A stretch of 64,000 nucleotides of DNA. Source: Brucella daejeonensis (GTDB lineage Bacteria; Pseudomonadota; Alphaproteobacteria; Rhizobiales; Rhizobiaceae). Below are positions 36,614 through 44,794 of this stretch, piece by piece. The translations under genes and the position numbers were made by a program. The notes under the pieces are model-generated. The model was not told where the DNA came from and did not search any database. It saw only the letters and a list, made by a program, of their open reading frames with translations. The stretch covers positions 62,001 to 126,000 of the forward strand of contig NZ_JACIJG010000008.1 of assembly GCF_014199265.1 (NCBI RefSeq), read 5' to 3'. Numbering within the stretch: position 1 is the first letter of the stretch; every line of letters begins with the position of its first letter.

Positions 36614-36630
36614 AAGACATAATAGGAAGG

Positions 36631-36667
36631 AGCGCCGACCCGATCGAACCAGATCGAAGCGCGCGCT
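36631..36667. repeat. Dispersed palindrome module (AGCGCC...GCGCGCT)
   Basis: AGCGCCGACCCGATCGAACC and AGATCGAAGCGCGCGCT resemble the module at 33238-33278 with the inner CGATC dyad partly kept. Confidence 0.45.
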
Positions 36668-36729
36668 GACAGGACCTGCCCTTACTATCCGCATTTCTAT
36701 CGGAAACCGGGTTCATCATGGAGAGGAAA

Positions 36730-37185
36730 ATGCCGTTACATTCATTGATAAGATGGAGTGTCGTCGCGGGTGCCCTGGTGCTGGCGGGCTGCGTCGCGGA
36801 GGGCGGGTCGGGCTATCGCCCGCCGGTAAAGCCGGGACCGTCGCAACCGCAAATGTGTCCGATGATCTACGCGCCGGTCTGCGCCGAGCGCGGCGGTTCG
36901 CGCAAGACTTTCGGCAATTCCTGCCAGGCGAGAGCGGACGGCTACCGGGTCGTTTCAAACGGCCAGTGCGGATCGCGACCCGGCTCCGGCTGGGGCGGAC
37001 CGGGTGTCGGGCCGGTGCGCCCGCCGCATCAGGGCAACAAGCCGGGCAGGCCGGGAGCGGGCGCCTGCACCCGCGAATATATGCCGGTCTGCGCACGGCG
37101 TGGAAACGACCGGCGCACCTTCGCCAATCGTTGCGAAGCGGAGCGCGCGGGTTACCGAATCACCAATGGCGGTCAGTGCCGCTGA
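36730..37185 (+). CDS. Lipoprotein with two Kazal-type inhibitor domains
   Basis: The 151-residue product has a signal peptide with lipobox LVLAGC (mature Cys near residue 21) and two Kazal-like domains of about 40 residues. Each has the CPMIYAPVC/CTREYMPVC start, a C near the middle and a C-terminal NGQC. Kazal domains block serine proteases with a convex loop. A Gly/Pro-rich linker (about 82-110) joins them. The start is uncertain: an ATG four codons upstream is also possible, and GGAGAGG lies between the two. It could protect the envelope against host or predator proteases, which is inference. Confidence 0.85.
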   Translation: MPLHSLIRWSVVAGALVLAGCVAEGGSGYRPPVKPGPSQPQMCPMIYAPVCAERGGSRKTFGNSCQARADGYRVVSNGQCGSRPGSGWGGPGVGPVRPPHQGNKPGRPGAGACTREYMPVCARRGNDRRTFANRCEAERAGYRITNGGQCR

Positions 37186-37218
37186 ACCGCATTCTGGTGA
37201 TTTGAGCTTTTTGGGATG

Positions 37219-37287
37219 AATCTATAGGAATAGATTTGGACATTTCGCCTCAAGGGCAGCCATGCAAATTTGCAAGAGGCGAGATGT
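37219..37287 (+). promoter_or_regulatory. Structured upstream element of the dCTP deaminase gene
   Basis: Two dyads are visible. AATCTA/TAGATT at 37219-37236 is a short stem. ACATTTCGCCTC (37240-37251) pairs with GAGGCGAGATGT (37276-37287) through 12 positions, one a G-U pair, with a 24-base loop that holds the perfect palindrome TGCAAATTTGCA. It is 44 bases before the deaminase ATG. It could be a leader, an operator or a small RNA. Confidence 0.5.
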
Positions 37288-37330
37288 TGGATAAGTATTG
37301 CAGCGAATTATGCAAAGTGCATGGTGATCT

Positions 37331-38860
37331 ATGATCTTTTTTGGGGGGGGCAAAGTGGGAGCAAAATCAATAAAGTATGCTGATAGTGTGCTCAGCGAAA
37401 ATGATGAAATAGAGGCGCGGAGCAGTGAGGAGGTAGCGCCTGCGGAATTACGTTTCACTCAAGAGTTGGTTTTCGGTATTGTTGCCCCGATTGGCTCTGG
37501 AGCTACGACGGTCGCGAAAATTCTCAAGCAAAAGATCGAAGAGAATTTTGGCTATAAAGCCGATGTTATTAAAATAAGCGAAATTATCAATGAGCGTGCA
37601 GAAAGTGTTGGTGAGAACTCTGTAGCTGCTAAAGCTCTTGATCGTGTTGAACGCCTTCAAAGTATGGGAAATAAACTTCGCGAAAAACATTCTAATGATG
37701 TTTTATCTATTCTCAGTATTGACAAAATAAATCGATCTCGTACGAATTCGGAAAATGGCGAAGACCGGCGCTTTTGTACGATTATAGATTCATTAAAGAA
37801 TCCAGAAGAGGTAGCTATTCTCAGGAAGGTATACGGTGATTTATTTTGGCTCGTCGGGGTCTTTTCTCCCGAGCACAAAAGGATAGCACGACTAGAGAAA
37901 CAAATATCAAGCTCCTCTTATTTGGCTAAAATTAAAGATGCTGACTATGACGAAGGTTCCAATTCGGGTCAATCTGTTCGAAAGACAATGAATTATGCGG
38001 ATGTTTTCTTTCGGAATGACGACGATAATTTGGATCGAATTGAAGGGTCCGCAGATCGTTTTTTGAACTTGGTGTTTGGTATCGGGGTGCAAACTCCAAC
38101 CCGCGAAGAATATGCTATGCAGGCTGCGTCCGGAGTTTCCTTAAACTCGGCGTGCCTCTCAAGGCAAGTGGGTGCAGTTATTGTTTCAGAAGCAGGGGAA
38201 ATCATTGGCCAGGGAGCTAATGATGTGCCTAAGTTTGGTGGCGGAGCCTATAGAGTTGATGATGGAAGCGGCGATCATCGTTGCCACAAATGGCAAGCAT
38301 GCCAGTGCTGGAACGATCATTATAAAGAGAAATTGTTCGATCAAATAGAAACGAAGCTTGCCCCTGATGGGAATGGTCGAATTAAGGACGATTTAAAGAA
38401 GACTGACGTTAAGAACCTGATCGAATTTTCAAGAGCGGTTCATGCTGAGATGGAGGCAATCATTTCGGTAGCAAGGCAGGGAAAAGGTGGCATCATTGGT
38501 TCCAAGCTTTTCACGACAACCTTTCCTTGTCACAGTTGCGCTCGTCATATTGTCGCTTCCGGGATACAGTCTGTAGTCTATATAGAGCCCTATCCCAAGA
38601 GTTTGGCTCTTACCTTACATTCTGACTCTATCACCACTAACCCGCAAGAAAGCGGAAAGGTTTCCTTCCTACAATATGAGGGAATTTCACCGTCAAGTTT
38701 CTCGCGGGTTTATGGATCAAAGCTTGAACGCAAAGAATCAGGTAAGATGAAGAAGAATGCCCCTAAAGAGGCACGTCCTTTAGCGTCACCGCCGTTAGAT
38801 TCGCTGGTATCACGTGAACAGCTTGTTCTGCTGTCGGTCTTAGAGAAGGAGGGAATGTAG
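37331..38860 (+). CDS. Anti-phage dCTP deaminase (AvcD family)
   Basis: The 509-residue protein has an N-terminal P-loop-like domain and a C-terminal deoxycytidylate deaminase. The N-terminal segment LVFGIVAPIGSGATTVAKIL (about 47-64) lacks the Walker A lysine. The deaminase zinc motifs are intact: His371-Ala-Glu373 (HAEMEAI) and PCHSC (Cys400, Cys403), followed by VYIEPYPKSLALTLH. A Cys/His cluster (DHRCHKWQACQCWNDH, about 315-330) precedes the active site. AvcD-type proteins deplete dCTP/dCMP after phage infection, and an RNA (AvcI) restrains the V. cholerae one. The gene is markedly AT-rich and sits between a Kazal lipoprotein and uvrB. A GTG start at 37355 is possible; a T6G8 tract lies between the two starts. 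Confidence 0.9.
   Translation: MIFFGGGKVGAKSIKYADSVLSENDEIEARSSEEVAPAELRFTQELVFGIVAPIGSGATTVAKILKQKIEENFGYKADVIKISEIINERAESVGENSVAAKALDRVERLQSMGNKLREKHSNDVLSILSIDKINRSRTNSENGEDRRFCTIIDSLKNPEEVAILRKVYGDLFWLVGVFSPEHKRIARLEKQISSSSYLAKIKDADYDEGSNSGQSVRKTMNYADVFFRNDDDNLDRIEGSADRFLNLVFGIGVQTPTREEYAMQAASGVSLNSACLSRQVGAVIVSEAGEIIGQGANDVPKFGGGAYRVDDGSGDHRCHKWQACQCWNDHYKEKLFDQIETKLAPDGNGRIKDDLKKTDVKNLIEFSRAVHAEMEAIISVARQGKGGIIGSKLFTTTFPCHSCARHIVASGIQSVVYIEPYPKSLALTLHSDSITTNPQESGKVSFLQYEGISPSSFSRVYGSKLERKESGKMKKNAPKEARPLASPPLDSLVSREQLVLLSVLEKEGM
37337..37350 (+). promoter_or_regulatory. T6G8 homopolymer tract at the deaminase start
   Basis: Six T and eight G lie three codons into the frame from ATG 37331 and just upstream of GTG 37355. 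Slippage of the G tract would shift the ATG frame; alternatively the G run may serve as the ribosome site for the GTG. Confidence 0.5.
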
Positions 38861-39036
38861 TGGCTCGAAGCGAAAGGCAGATGAGTTTTTTGCTGCCCAT
38901 AGGAGGGGCTGTACATTCGGCTAACTCACCGAAGGGGCCTAATCAAAATTCAAAAATGAATGATGAAGCAGCACAAAAACGGTATGAGCAGATTAAAAAA
39001 TCCCTTCAAAATAAGGGTTTGTTGAAATCCCAGTGA
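38860..39036 (+). CDS. Coupled micro-gene after the dCTP deaminase (58 residues)
   Basis: The GTG start overlaps the deaminase stop by one base, and GAGAAGGAGGG lies about seven bases upstream, a near-ideal ribosome site. The product begins VARSERQMSFLLPIGGAVHS, has a polar Asn/Ser centre and ends in a Lys-rich helix (AAQKRYEQIKKSLQNKGLL). An internal ATG at 38881 gives a 51-residue alternative. No family is recognised. The AT-rich base use matches the deaminase gene. It could be a partner, inhibitor or trigger of the deaminase, which is inference. Confidence 0.65.
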   Translation: MARSERQMSFLLPIGGAVHSANSPKGPNQNSKMNDEAAQKRYEQIKKSLQNKGLLKSQ

Positions 39037-39067
39037 GAGATTGCAACAATCTTTCGGGCATTGAACT

Positions 39068-41902
39068 TTAGCGCCCCGGTCGGCCCGTCTTGCCGGGGCG
39101 GCGCTTTTTGCGGGCGGTGTCCGCCGGGTCCTCGTAGGAGCCGATACCGGCGCGTTCGCGGCGGATCGGCGCTTCGCCGCCCGCCGGAATTTCGGTGCGC
39201 TTCACCGTCATCTCGTCCAGCGTATTCTTGCGGAACTTCGTCTCCGGCGCCGCAGGCAGGGGGCCTTCATGGCGCGGCTTCGCCATGTCGGTGCCCGGTC
39301 CCATATTGTCGAGCGTCGGCTTCTGGAACAGCGACGACCTGCCGCCCGCGTCATCGACGGTGCGGTGCGCCTTGCGCCCGGCATTGTGGCGGCCCTTGGT
39401 GCGCCCAGTGACGGGGCTTTCCAGTTCCACTTCGCGCGCCAGCGGATCGTCGGCAATGGCCAGTTCCGTCTCGCGCAGCCGCTTGATCTCGTCGCGCAGG
39501 CGCGCCGCCTTTTCGAAGTCGAGATCGGCGGCGGCGTCGCGCATCTGCTTTTCCAGATATTCCAGATGGGCGGTGAGATTGTTGCCCATCATCGCGCCCT
39601 CTTCGGCAAAGCCGGAAATATCGGCGCGAACATGGTCGCGTTCGTAGACCGAATCCAGAATGTCCGAAATATTCTTCTTCACCGAGGCCGGCGTGATGCC
39701 GTGCTCTTCATTATAGGCTTCCTGCTTCTCGCGGCGGCGACTGGTTTCGTCCATCGCGCGCTGCATCGAGCCGGTGATGTTGTCGGCGTAGAGAATGACC
39801 TTGCCGTCGACGTTACGCGCCGCACGGCCAATCGTCTGGATGAGTGAGGTTTCGGAACGCAGGAAACCTTCCTTGTCGGCGTCGAGGATGGCGACGAAAC
39901 CGCATTCGGGAATGTCGAGACCCTCGCGCAGCAGGTTGATGCCAACCAGCACGTCGAAAGCGCCAAGCCGCAAGTCGCGGATGATCTCGATGCGCTCCAG
40001 CGTGTCGATGTCGGAATGCATGTAGCGCACACGCACGCCTTGCTCGTGCAGATATTCGGTGAGGTCTTCGGCCATGCGCTTGGTCAGCACCGTGACCAGC
40101 GTGCGGTAGCCCTTCGTGGCCGTGTCGCGGATTTCGCCCAGCACGTCGTCGACCTGACTTTTGGCGGGACGGATTTCCACCGGCGGGTCGATCAGGCCGG
40201 TCGGGCGAATGACCTGTTCGGCAAAGACACCGCCCGCTTCTTCCATTTCCCAGCCGCCGGGCGTCGCCGAAACCGCGATGGTCTGCGGACGCATGGCGTC
40301 CCATTCCTCGAAGCGCAGCGGGCGGTTATCCATGCAGGACGGCAGGCGGAAGCCATATTCGGCCAGCGTGGCCTTGCGGCGGAAGTCGCCGCGATACATG
40401 CCGCCGATCTGTGGTACGGTGACATGGCTTTCATCGATGAAGACGAGGGCATTGTCGGGGATATATTCGAAAAGCGTTGGCGGCGGCTCGCCGGGATTGC
40501 GCCCGGTCAGATAGCGCGAATAGTTTTCGATGCCAGCGCAGGAGCCGGTGGCCTCCAGCATTTCGAGGTCGAAGGTCGTGCGCTGGTCGAGGCGCTGCGC
40601 TTCCAGCAACCGTCCGGCACGGGTCAGTTCGTCAAGGCGGTGCTTCAGCTCTTCCTTGATCGACTTGATCGCCTGATTGAGCGTCGGGCGCGGCGTGACA
40701 TAGTGCGAATTGGCGTAGATCTTGACCGATTTCAGGTCGCCGGTTTTCTGGCCGGTGAGCGGGTCGAATTCGGTGATGGTTTCGATCTCGTCGCCAAACA
40801 GCGAAATGCGCCAGGCCCGGTCCTCAAGGTGAGCCGGGAACAATTCGATCGTATCGCCGCGCACGCGGAACGAGCCGCGCACGAAATTGATGTCCTGCCG
40901 CTTGTATTGCTGCGCCACCAGATCGGCCAGAAGCTGGCGCTGGTCGAGCCGGTCGCCGATCTTCATCTCGAAGGTCATGGCGGTATAGGTCTCGACCGAG
41001 CCGATACCGTAGATGCACGACACGGAAGCGACGATGATCACATCGTCGCGTTCGAGCAGCGCGCGGGTGGCCGAGTGGCGCATCCGGTCGATCTGTTCGT
41101 TGATCGAGGATTCCTTCTCGATATAGGTGTCCGAGCGCGGCACATAGGCTTCGGGCTGGTAGTAGTCATAGTAGGAGACGAAATACTCGACCGCATTGTT
41201 CGGAAAGAAGCTCTTGAACTCGCCATAGAGCTGCGCCGCAAGCGTCTTGTTCGGCGCGAGGATGAGCGCCGGGCGCTGCGTCTGCTCGATCACCTTGGCC
41301 ATGGTGAAGGTCTTGCCCGAACCCGTCACGCCGAGAAGAACCTGCGTGCGGTCCTGATTTTCCAGCCCTTCCGCCAGATCGCGAATGGCCGTCGGCTGGT
41401 CACCGGACGGCTCGAAACTAGTTTCCATCTCGATGGCGATGCCGCCTTCGGATTTTTCGGGCCGGACCGGGCGATGAGGCGTCCAGAGTTCGCCGTTCTT
41501 GAACAGCGGATTGCCGGAAGCGATCAGGTCCGAGAGGGCCTGAACCGTCGCCGTCGCACCGGAGGGGTTGAGCCCGGCGGCGTCTTCGAGGCTGATGTCG
41601 AGGCCAGCAACCGGGTTAAGCCCGGCCGCCGCGCGTTCCTTCGCCGAAGCCGCGCCGCCCATGGAGGTGCCGCGTCCTGTGCGCGACGCTTCCTTGCTGC
41701 GCTCGGGTATCTTCTTTGGTGTCTTGGGGGCCGTTCGGGAAGCCTTGGCGCGGGGCTTTGCCGCCTCGTCACCGATTTCCTTCGCCCAGTCGGCGATCGA
41801 GCCGGAAAGCGGCGTGCCGGAAAATTCAGCCTGTGGCGCTTCACCGAAGCCGCCAGCCCTGTCGTGCGAATCCCGGGAGTGTTTGTCTTTTGAGGAAGCC
41901 AT
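39068..41902 (-). CDS. uvrB: Excinuclease ABC subunit B
   Basis: UvrB is the damage-verifying helicase-like core of nucleotide excision repair. The 944-residue product is longer than the usual 670: about 155 extra N-terminal residues (Ser/Ala/Lys-rich) and about 90 C-terminal residues. The core begins at [14 protein letters not shown] (about 163), with Walker A GVTGSGKT (191-198), [12 protein letters not shown] (beta-hairpin region), [19 protein letters not shown] and a C-terminal UVR motif. The 3' end faces the deaminase island. The N-terminal extension is common in this bacterial group. Confidence 0.95.
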   Translation of the reverse strand: MASSKDKHSRDSHDRAGGFGEAPQAEFSGTPLSGSIADWAKEIGDEAAKPRAKASRTAPKTPKKIPERSKEASRTGRGTSMGGAASAKERAAAGLNPVAGLDISLEDAAGLNPSGATATVQALSDLIASGNPLFKNGELWTPHRPVRPEKSEGGIAIEMETSFEPSGDQPTAIRDLAEGLENQDRTQVLLGVTGSGKTFTMAKVIEQTQRPALILAPNKTLAAQLYGEFKSFFPNNAVEYFVSYYDYYQPEAYVPRSDTYIEKESSINEQIDRMRHSATRALLERDDVIIVASVSCIYGIGSVETYTAMTFEMKIGDRLDQRQLLADLVAQQYKRQDINFVRGSFRVRGDTIELFPAHLEDRAWRISLFGDEIETITEFDPLTGQKTGDLKSVKIYANSHYVTPRPTLNQAIKSIKEELKHRLDELTRAGRLLEAQRLDQRTTFDLEMLEATGSCAGIENYSRYLTGRNPGEPPPTLFEYIPDNALVFIDESHVTVPQIGGMYRGDFRRKATLAEYGFRLPSCMDNRPLRFEEWDAMRPQTIAVSATPGGWEMEEAGGVFAEQVIRPTGLIDPPVEIRPAKSQVDDVLGEIRDTATKGYRTLVTVLTKRMAEDLTEYLHEQGVRVRYMHSDIDTLERIEIIRDLRLGAFDVLVGINLLREGLDIPECGFVAILDADKEGFLRSETSLIQTIGRAARNVDGKVILYADNITGSMQRAMDETSRRREKQEAYNEEHGITPASVKKNISDILDSVYERDHVRADISGFAEEGAMMGNNLTAHLEYLEKQMRDAAADLDFEKAARLRDEIKRLRETELAIADDPLAREVELESPVTGRTKGRHNAGRKAHRTVDDAGGRSSLFQKPTLDNMGPGTDMAKPRHEGPLPAAPETKFRKNTLDEMTVKRTEIPAGGEAPIRRERAGIGSYEDPADTARKKRRPGKTGRPGR

Positions 41903-41933
41903 GGTCCCAATATGGAATTTCGGCGGGCAAATG

Positions 41934-41964
41934 AAAAGAGCGCGCCGTGGAAATCCGGCGCGCT
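41934..41964 (-). terminator. Terminator of the SH3 protein gene
   Basis: On the minus strand AGCGCGCC and GGCGCGCT pair and are followed by TTTT, 54 bases after the SH3 protein stop. Confidence 0.6.
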
Positions 41965-42017
41965 GTCGTGTCTCTGTGATGTTCCTCCTGACAGGAGGCT
42001 GTCAGGAGGGTGGCGCG

Positions 42018-42569
42018 TCAGCGGCGCTCGCGCACAAGCCTGTGGTCGCGACGGAAGTTGTTTGGACGATGGAAATCCGGGTGGTCGTTCCAGCGCGGGC
42101 CCGGTCCCCGGCGATAGGATCGGCAATTGCGACCGATGCAGCCATTGTTGATGACGGTCGGACCACGGCCCCAGCCACCCCGATCGTAGCGGTCGTAATA
42201 ACGGGGTCCGCTATTGGCGACGGCCGCACCGATGGCCATGCCCGCGATCAGCGGTATGCCGACAGAGGCGGCGGTGGAGCCGAAATTGTCGTCGTTCGTG
42301 TACGCGCCGCCGGTTGTCTGGATCGCGATATAGCGCGAGGAAGCCCAGCCGGACAATCCGCCATAGCTGACCTGACACCAACCGTAGCCATCCGAGCAGC
42401 CGGCGACTGAAACGCCGACGCCATTGGGAATGCTGCCCAGGCTTCCATATTGGGTTCCCGGCCCGGAACGCAGGTTTACCGTCGTTGTTACGATGGCATT
42501 TGCCGCTTCGGCATTCGTTGCAAATAGAATTGCTAATGTAGCAACTGCTGATTTAATTATATTCCGCAT
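42018..42569 (-). CDS. Exported bacterial SH3 domain protein
   Basis: The 183-residue protein has a signal peptide (about 1-24, ending AEAANA), a bacterial SH3 (SH3b) domain at about 25-85 with TTTVNLRSGPGTQYGSLG and GWCQVSYGGLSGWASSRYI, then a short hydrophobic stretch and a basic Arg/Tyr-rich tail (about 120-183). Such domains bind peptidoglycan or glycans outside the cytoplasm. It follows uvrB upstream on the same strand. Confidence 0.85.
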   Translation of the reverse strand: MRNIIKSAVATLAILFATNAEAANAIVTTTVNLRSGPGTQYGSLGSIPNGVGVSVAGCSDGYGWCQVSYGGLSGWASSRYIAIQTTGGAYTNDDNFGSTAASVGIPLIAGMAIGAAVANSGPRYYDRYDRGGWGRGPTVINNGCIGRNCRSYRRGPGPRWNDHPDFHRPNNFRRDHRLVRERR

Positions 42570-42823
42570 TATGTTGACCCCAGTTACATCGACCTCGATG
42601 CATGAATATCATGGGTTTGTCCGTATTTCTTCAAATTTATTTGCGCGATGTTGTTATGATTAATAGGTCTCAAGCAAAGTTTCGTAAATGACTAGCGATC
42701 CAGGATCGAAGGACAAGCTCTTTTCATCGCCGCGAGCCTGTTACATACTCCGAAGCGACTCTCTCGTGTCTGTTCCGGTGCCTGCCGGTTTTGAAGTCAG
42801 ACACTCAAACGTTGAAGGAACCC
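42570..42823. other. Intergenic region between SH3 gene and thioesterase
   Basis: About 250 bases lie between divergent genes. No gene is seen; promoters for both are expected here. Confidence 0.4.
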
Positions 42824-43216
42824 ATGTCGATGAGTAGCGATGGTACGCCGAAGGGTATGCTGACATTGCGCGTGCCGGCCATGCCGAAGGACGCGAATGC
42901 GGCATTCGATATTTTCGGCGGCTGGGTTATGGCGCAGATGGACTCCGCTTCCGGCATTCGCGCCGCGGAGCGCGCCAGGGGCCGCGTGGTTACGGCGGCG
43001 GTCCGGGAAATGTCTTTTGCCAAGCCAGTGAAGATCGGCGATGCGCTTTGCGTCTATACGGAGATCACGCGTGTGGGCCGCAGCTCCATCACCTTGCGCG
43101 TCGAGGCGTGGGCGCAGCGCTATCTGACCCAGCAGATGGACCTCGTTACCCATGGCGAATTCGTCATGGTGGCGCTGGATGACGAGGGCAAGCCGACGCC
43201 GGTGCCGGAAGAGTGA
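42824..43216 (+). CDS. Acyl-CoA thioesterase, YciA-like hot-dog protein
   Basis: The 130-residue hot-dog protein matches the YciA/acyl-CoA thioesterase family: LRVPAMPKDANAAFDIFGGW (about 14-33), MDSASGIRAAERARGRVVT and VTHGEFVMVALDDEGKP. It hydrolyses acyl-CoA esters. GAAGGAA lies four bases before the chosen ATG; another ATG two codons later is also possible. It is convergent with the extensin-like gene. Confidence 0.88.
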   Translation: MSMSSDGTPKGMLTLRVPAMPKDANAAFDIFGGWVMAQMDSASGIRAAERARGRVVTAAVREMSFAKPVKIGDALCVYTEITRVGRSSITLRVEAWAQRYLTQQMDLVTHGEFVMVALDDEGKPTPVPEE

Positions 43217-43227
43217 AAACCGCTTTC

Positions 43228-43247
43228 AGGCCCGGCTCCCGCCGGGC
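43228..43247. terminator. Short hairpin between thioesterase and extensin-like gene
   Basis: AGGCCCGGC, TCCC and GCCGGGCT-type pairing (CCCGGC/GCCGGG) form a stable hairpin between two convergent genes; a T run is weak. Confidence 0.5.
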
Positions 43248-44165
43248 TTATTTGCAGGCGCGGTAGCCGCTGCGTCTTTGCATCAGGTCGAAATGGAAGT
43301 GGTCGGCATGTTCGCGGTTATAGCCGGGGCCGAGCACCGTCGTGAAATAGCCGCAGGCGTCGGATCGCACCGTGTTCAGCAGGCCCTTTTCGCGAAAGGC
43401 GAAGAAGCCGGGCCTGCGAACCGTTATATCCTTGCCGTTGTTGAGAACGATACGGGTGACGTCGATGGCGTTGCCGCGTGAATGTTCCGACATTTTCGCG
43501 CCGCGACGATTGTTCATCGTGCGGCAGGAATAGCCGCCCGCATTGTAGATCGTGTTCACGCCGGAGAGATAGCGCAGGCGCGCGGCGGGCTGGAGATCGC
43601 CCTTGATCCAGCGGGCGAAGGTTTCCGTCACCTGACAGTTGAGCGTTGCCGCCGGTTTGAAGGCGATGGAGCCGCTGTTGAAGCCGGATACCTCGATCGG
43701 ATTTTCGATGTGGCAGGAGCTGCTGCGATAGATCGCCGGTTTTTCCGTGAAGACGACGCCGAGCCGCTTGAGGCGGGTTCGGCAGGCGGCTTCCGAATTG
43801 GACATGGCGTAGATGTTTTCAGCCGCGGTCACGGGGTTCTGGACCGGGGCCGCGAAACCGTAATCCTCCGAATATCGAGGCTGGCTGCGCGGCAGGGATT
43901 GCGCGACGTGGTTTTCCTCCTCCTCGGCAAGACCGACGATGCGGTCTTCCTCCGGCGCGGCCGGGGCGCTTGCAACCTGCGCGACGGGCGCGCTCGGAAC
44001 CATGATGTCCGAACTGCCGACATCGGCCTGCGGGCGCGGCGCGCGCTCGCCGGAGCAGCCGGACAGAAGCGCCAGCAACAACAGGGACGGCGCGAGGCGC
44101 GACAGGCGCCGAGGGTGTTTTCCGGCGCGGGCGGGGCGATTTTTGGAACAGGCTTTGAAACTCAT
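43248..44165 (-). CDS. Extensin-like domain lipoprotein (PF06904)
   Basis: The 305-residue product has a basic N-terminus, a signal helix ending LLSGC (mature Cys near 37) and a C-terminal extensin-like domain with SGFNSGSIAFKPAATLNCQV, HSRGNAIDVTRI and a final HADHFHFDL. The HSRGNAID and HADHFHFD segments resemble a zinc site of D-Ala-D-Ala carboxypeptidases. The N-terminal codons lie in a fragment of the palindromic repeat (encoding KACSKNR). GAAGAGG lies seven bases before the chosen ATG; an ATG two codons upstream also fits. Confidence 0.85.
   Translation of the reverse strand: MSFKACSKNRPARAGKHPRRLSRLAPSLLLLALLSGCSGERAPRPQADVGSSDIMVPSAPVAQVASAPAAPEEDRIVGLAEEEENHVAQSLPRSQPRYSEDYGFAAPVQNPVTAAENIYAMSNSEAACRTRLKRLGVVFTEKPAIYRSSSCHIENPIEVSGFNSGSIAFKPAATLNCQVTETFARWIKGDLQPAARLRYLSGVNTIYNAGGYSCRTMNNRRGAKMSEHSRGNAIDVTRIVLNNGKDITVRRPGFFAFREKGLLNTVRSDACGYFTTVLGPGYNREHADHFHFDLMQRRSGYRACK
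44137..44155. repeat. Fragment of the palindromic repeat inside the extensin-like gene
   Basis: CGATTTTTGGAACAGGCTT is the inverse of the repeat end AAGCCTGTTCCAAAAGTCG with one mismatch. It lies just inside the coding start, so the first residues appear to derive from a repeat. Confidence 0.65.
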
Positions 44166-44439
44166 GCCCATGCCTCTTCTTCAGGGGGGCCAGACCGGCG
44201 GAATTGACGGTTTTCCGGCATATTAGCGGCCAAGCGTAAAGGAAGAGTCAGTGGCCCGGTTAAGGACTGTGGCACAATGGAGGCGGCGGTGAGAGCCTGA
44301 ATCAAAGGGCGCGGATGCGGACTGATGCGAAGGCCCAATTACAGAATTGGCAAAATCCCGCCTTTGTTCTATGTCGCTTGCAGCGGCTGAGGGCCAGGCC
44401 GCCGACAGCGCCATCCTCCCGGTCCCCAAAGTCGCTTCC

Positions 44440-44790
44440 ATGTCAGCACTGATTTCACCAAGCGTCCTGCCGATCCTGCTTCTCATCGGCTCCAACGTCT
44501 TCATGACCTTTGCCTGGTACGGGCATCTGAAATTCACCAACACGCCGCTGGTGATGATTATTTTCATCAGTTGGGGCATTGCGCTGATCGAATATTGCAT
44601 GGCCGTCCCGGCCAATCGCATCGGACACGCGGTCTATTCGGCGGCGCAGCTCAAGACCATGCAGGAAGTCGTCACGCTGGTGATCTTCAGCCTGTTCTCG
44701 GTGTTCTATCTCAAGGAAGCCTTCACCTGGCATCACCTGCTGGGCTTTGCCCTGATCGCAGGAGGCGCGGCACTGATCTTCAAGGGCTGA
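44440..44790 (+). CDS. DMT-like small membrane protein (DUF486)
   Basis: The 116-residue protein has four hydrophobic spans and matches DUF486: LLLIGSNVFMTFAWYGHLKF (about 6-25), SWGIALIEYCMAVPANRIG (about 37-55) and QLKTMQEVVTLVIFSLFSVF. Such proteins resemble half-size drug/metabolite transporters. The start was chosen by family length; no good ribosome site is visible, and an ATG 23 codons upstream is the alternative. It is convergent with the EamA gene. Confidence 0.78.
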   Translation: MSALISPSVLPILLLIGSNVFMTFAWYGHLKFTNTPLVMIIFISWGIALIEYCMAVPANRIGHAVYSAAQLKTMQEVVTLVIFSLFSVFYLKEAFTWHHLLGFALIAGGAALIFKG

Positions 44791-44794
44791 AAGC

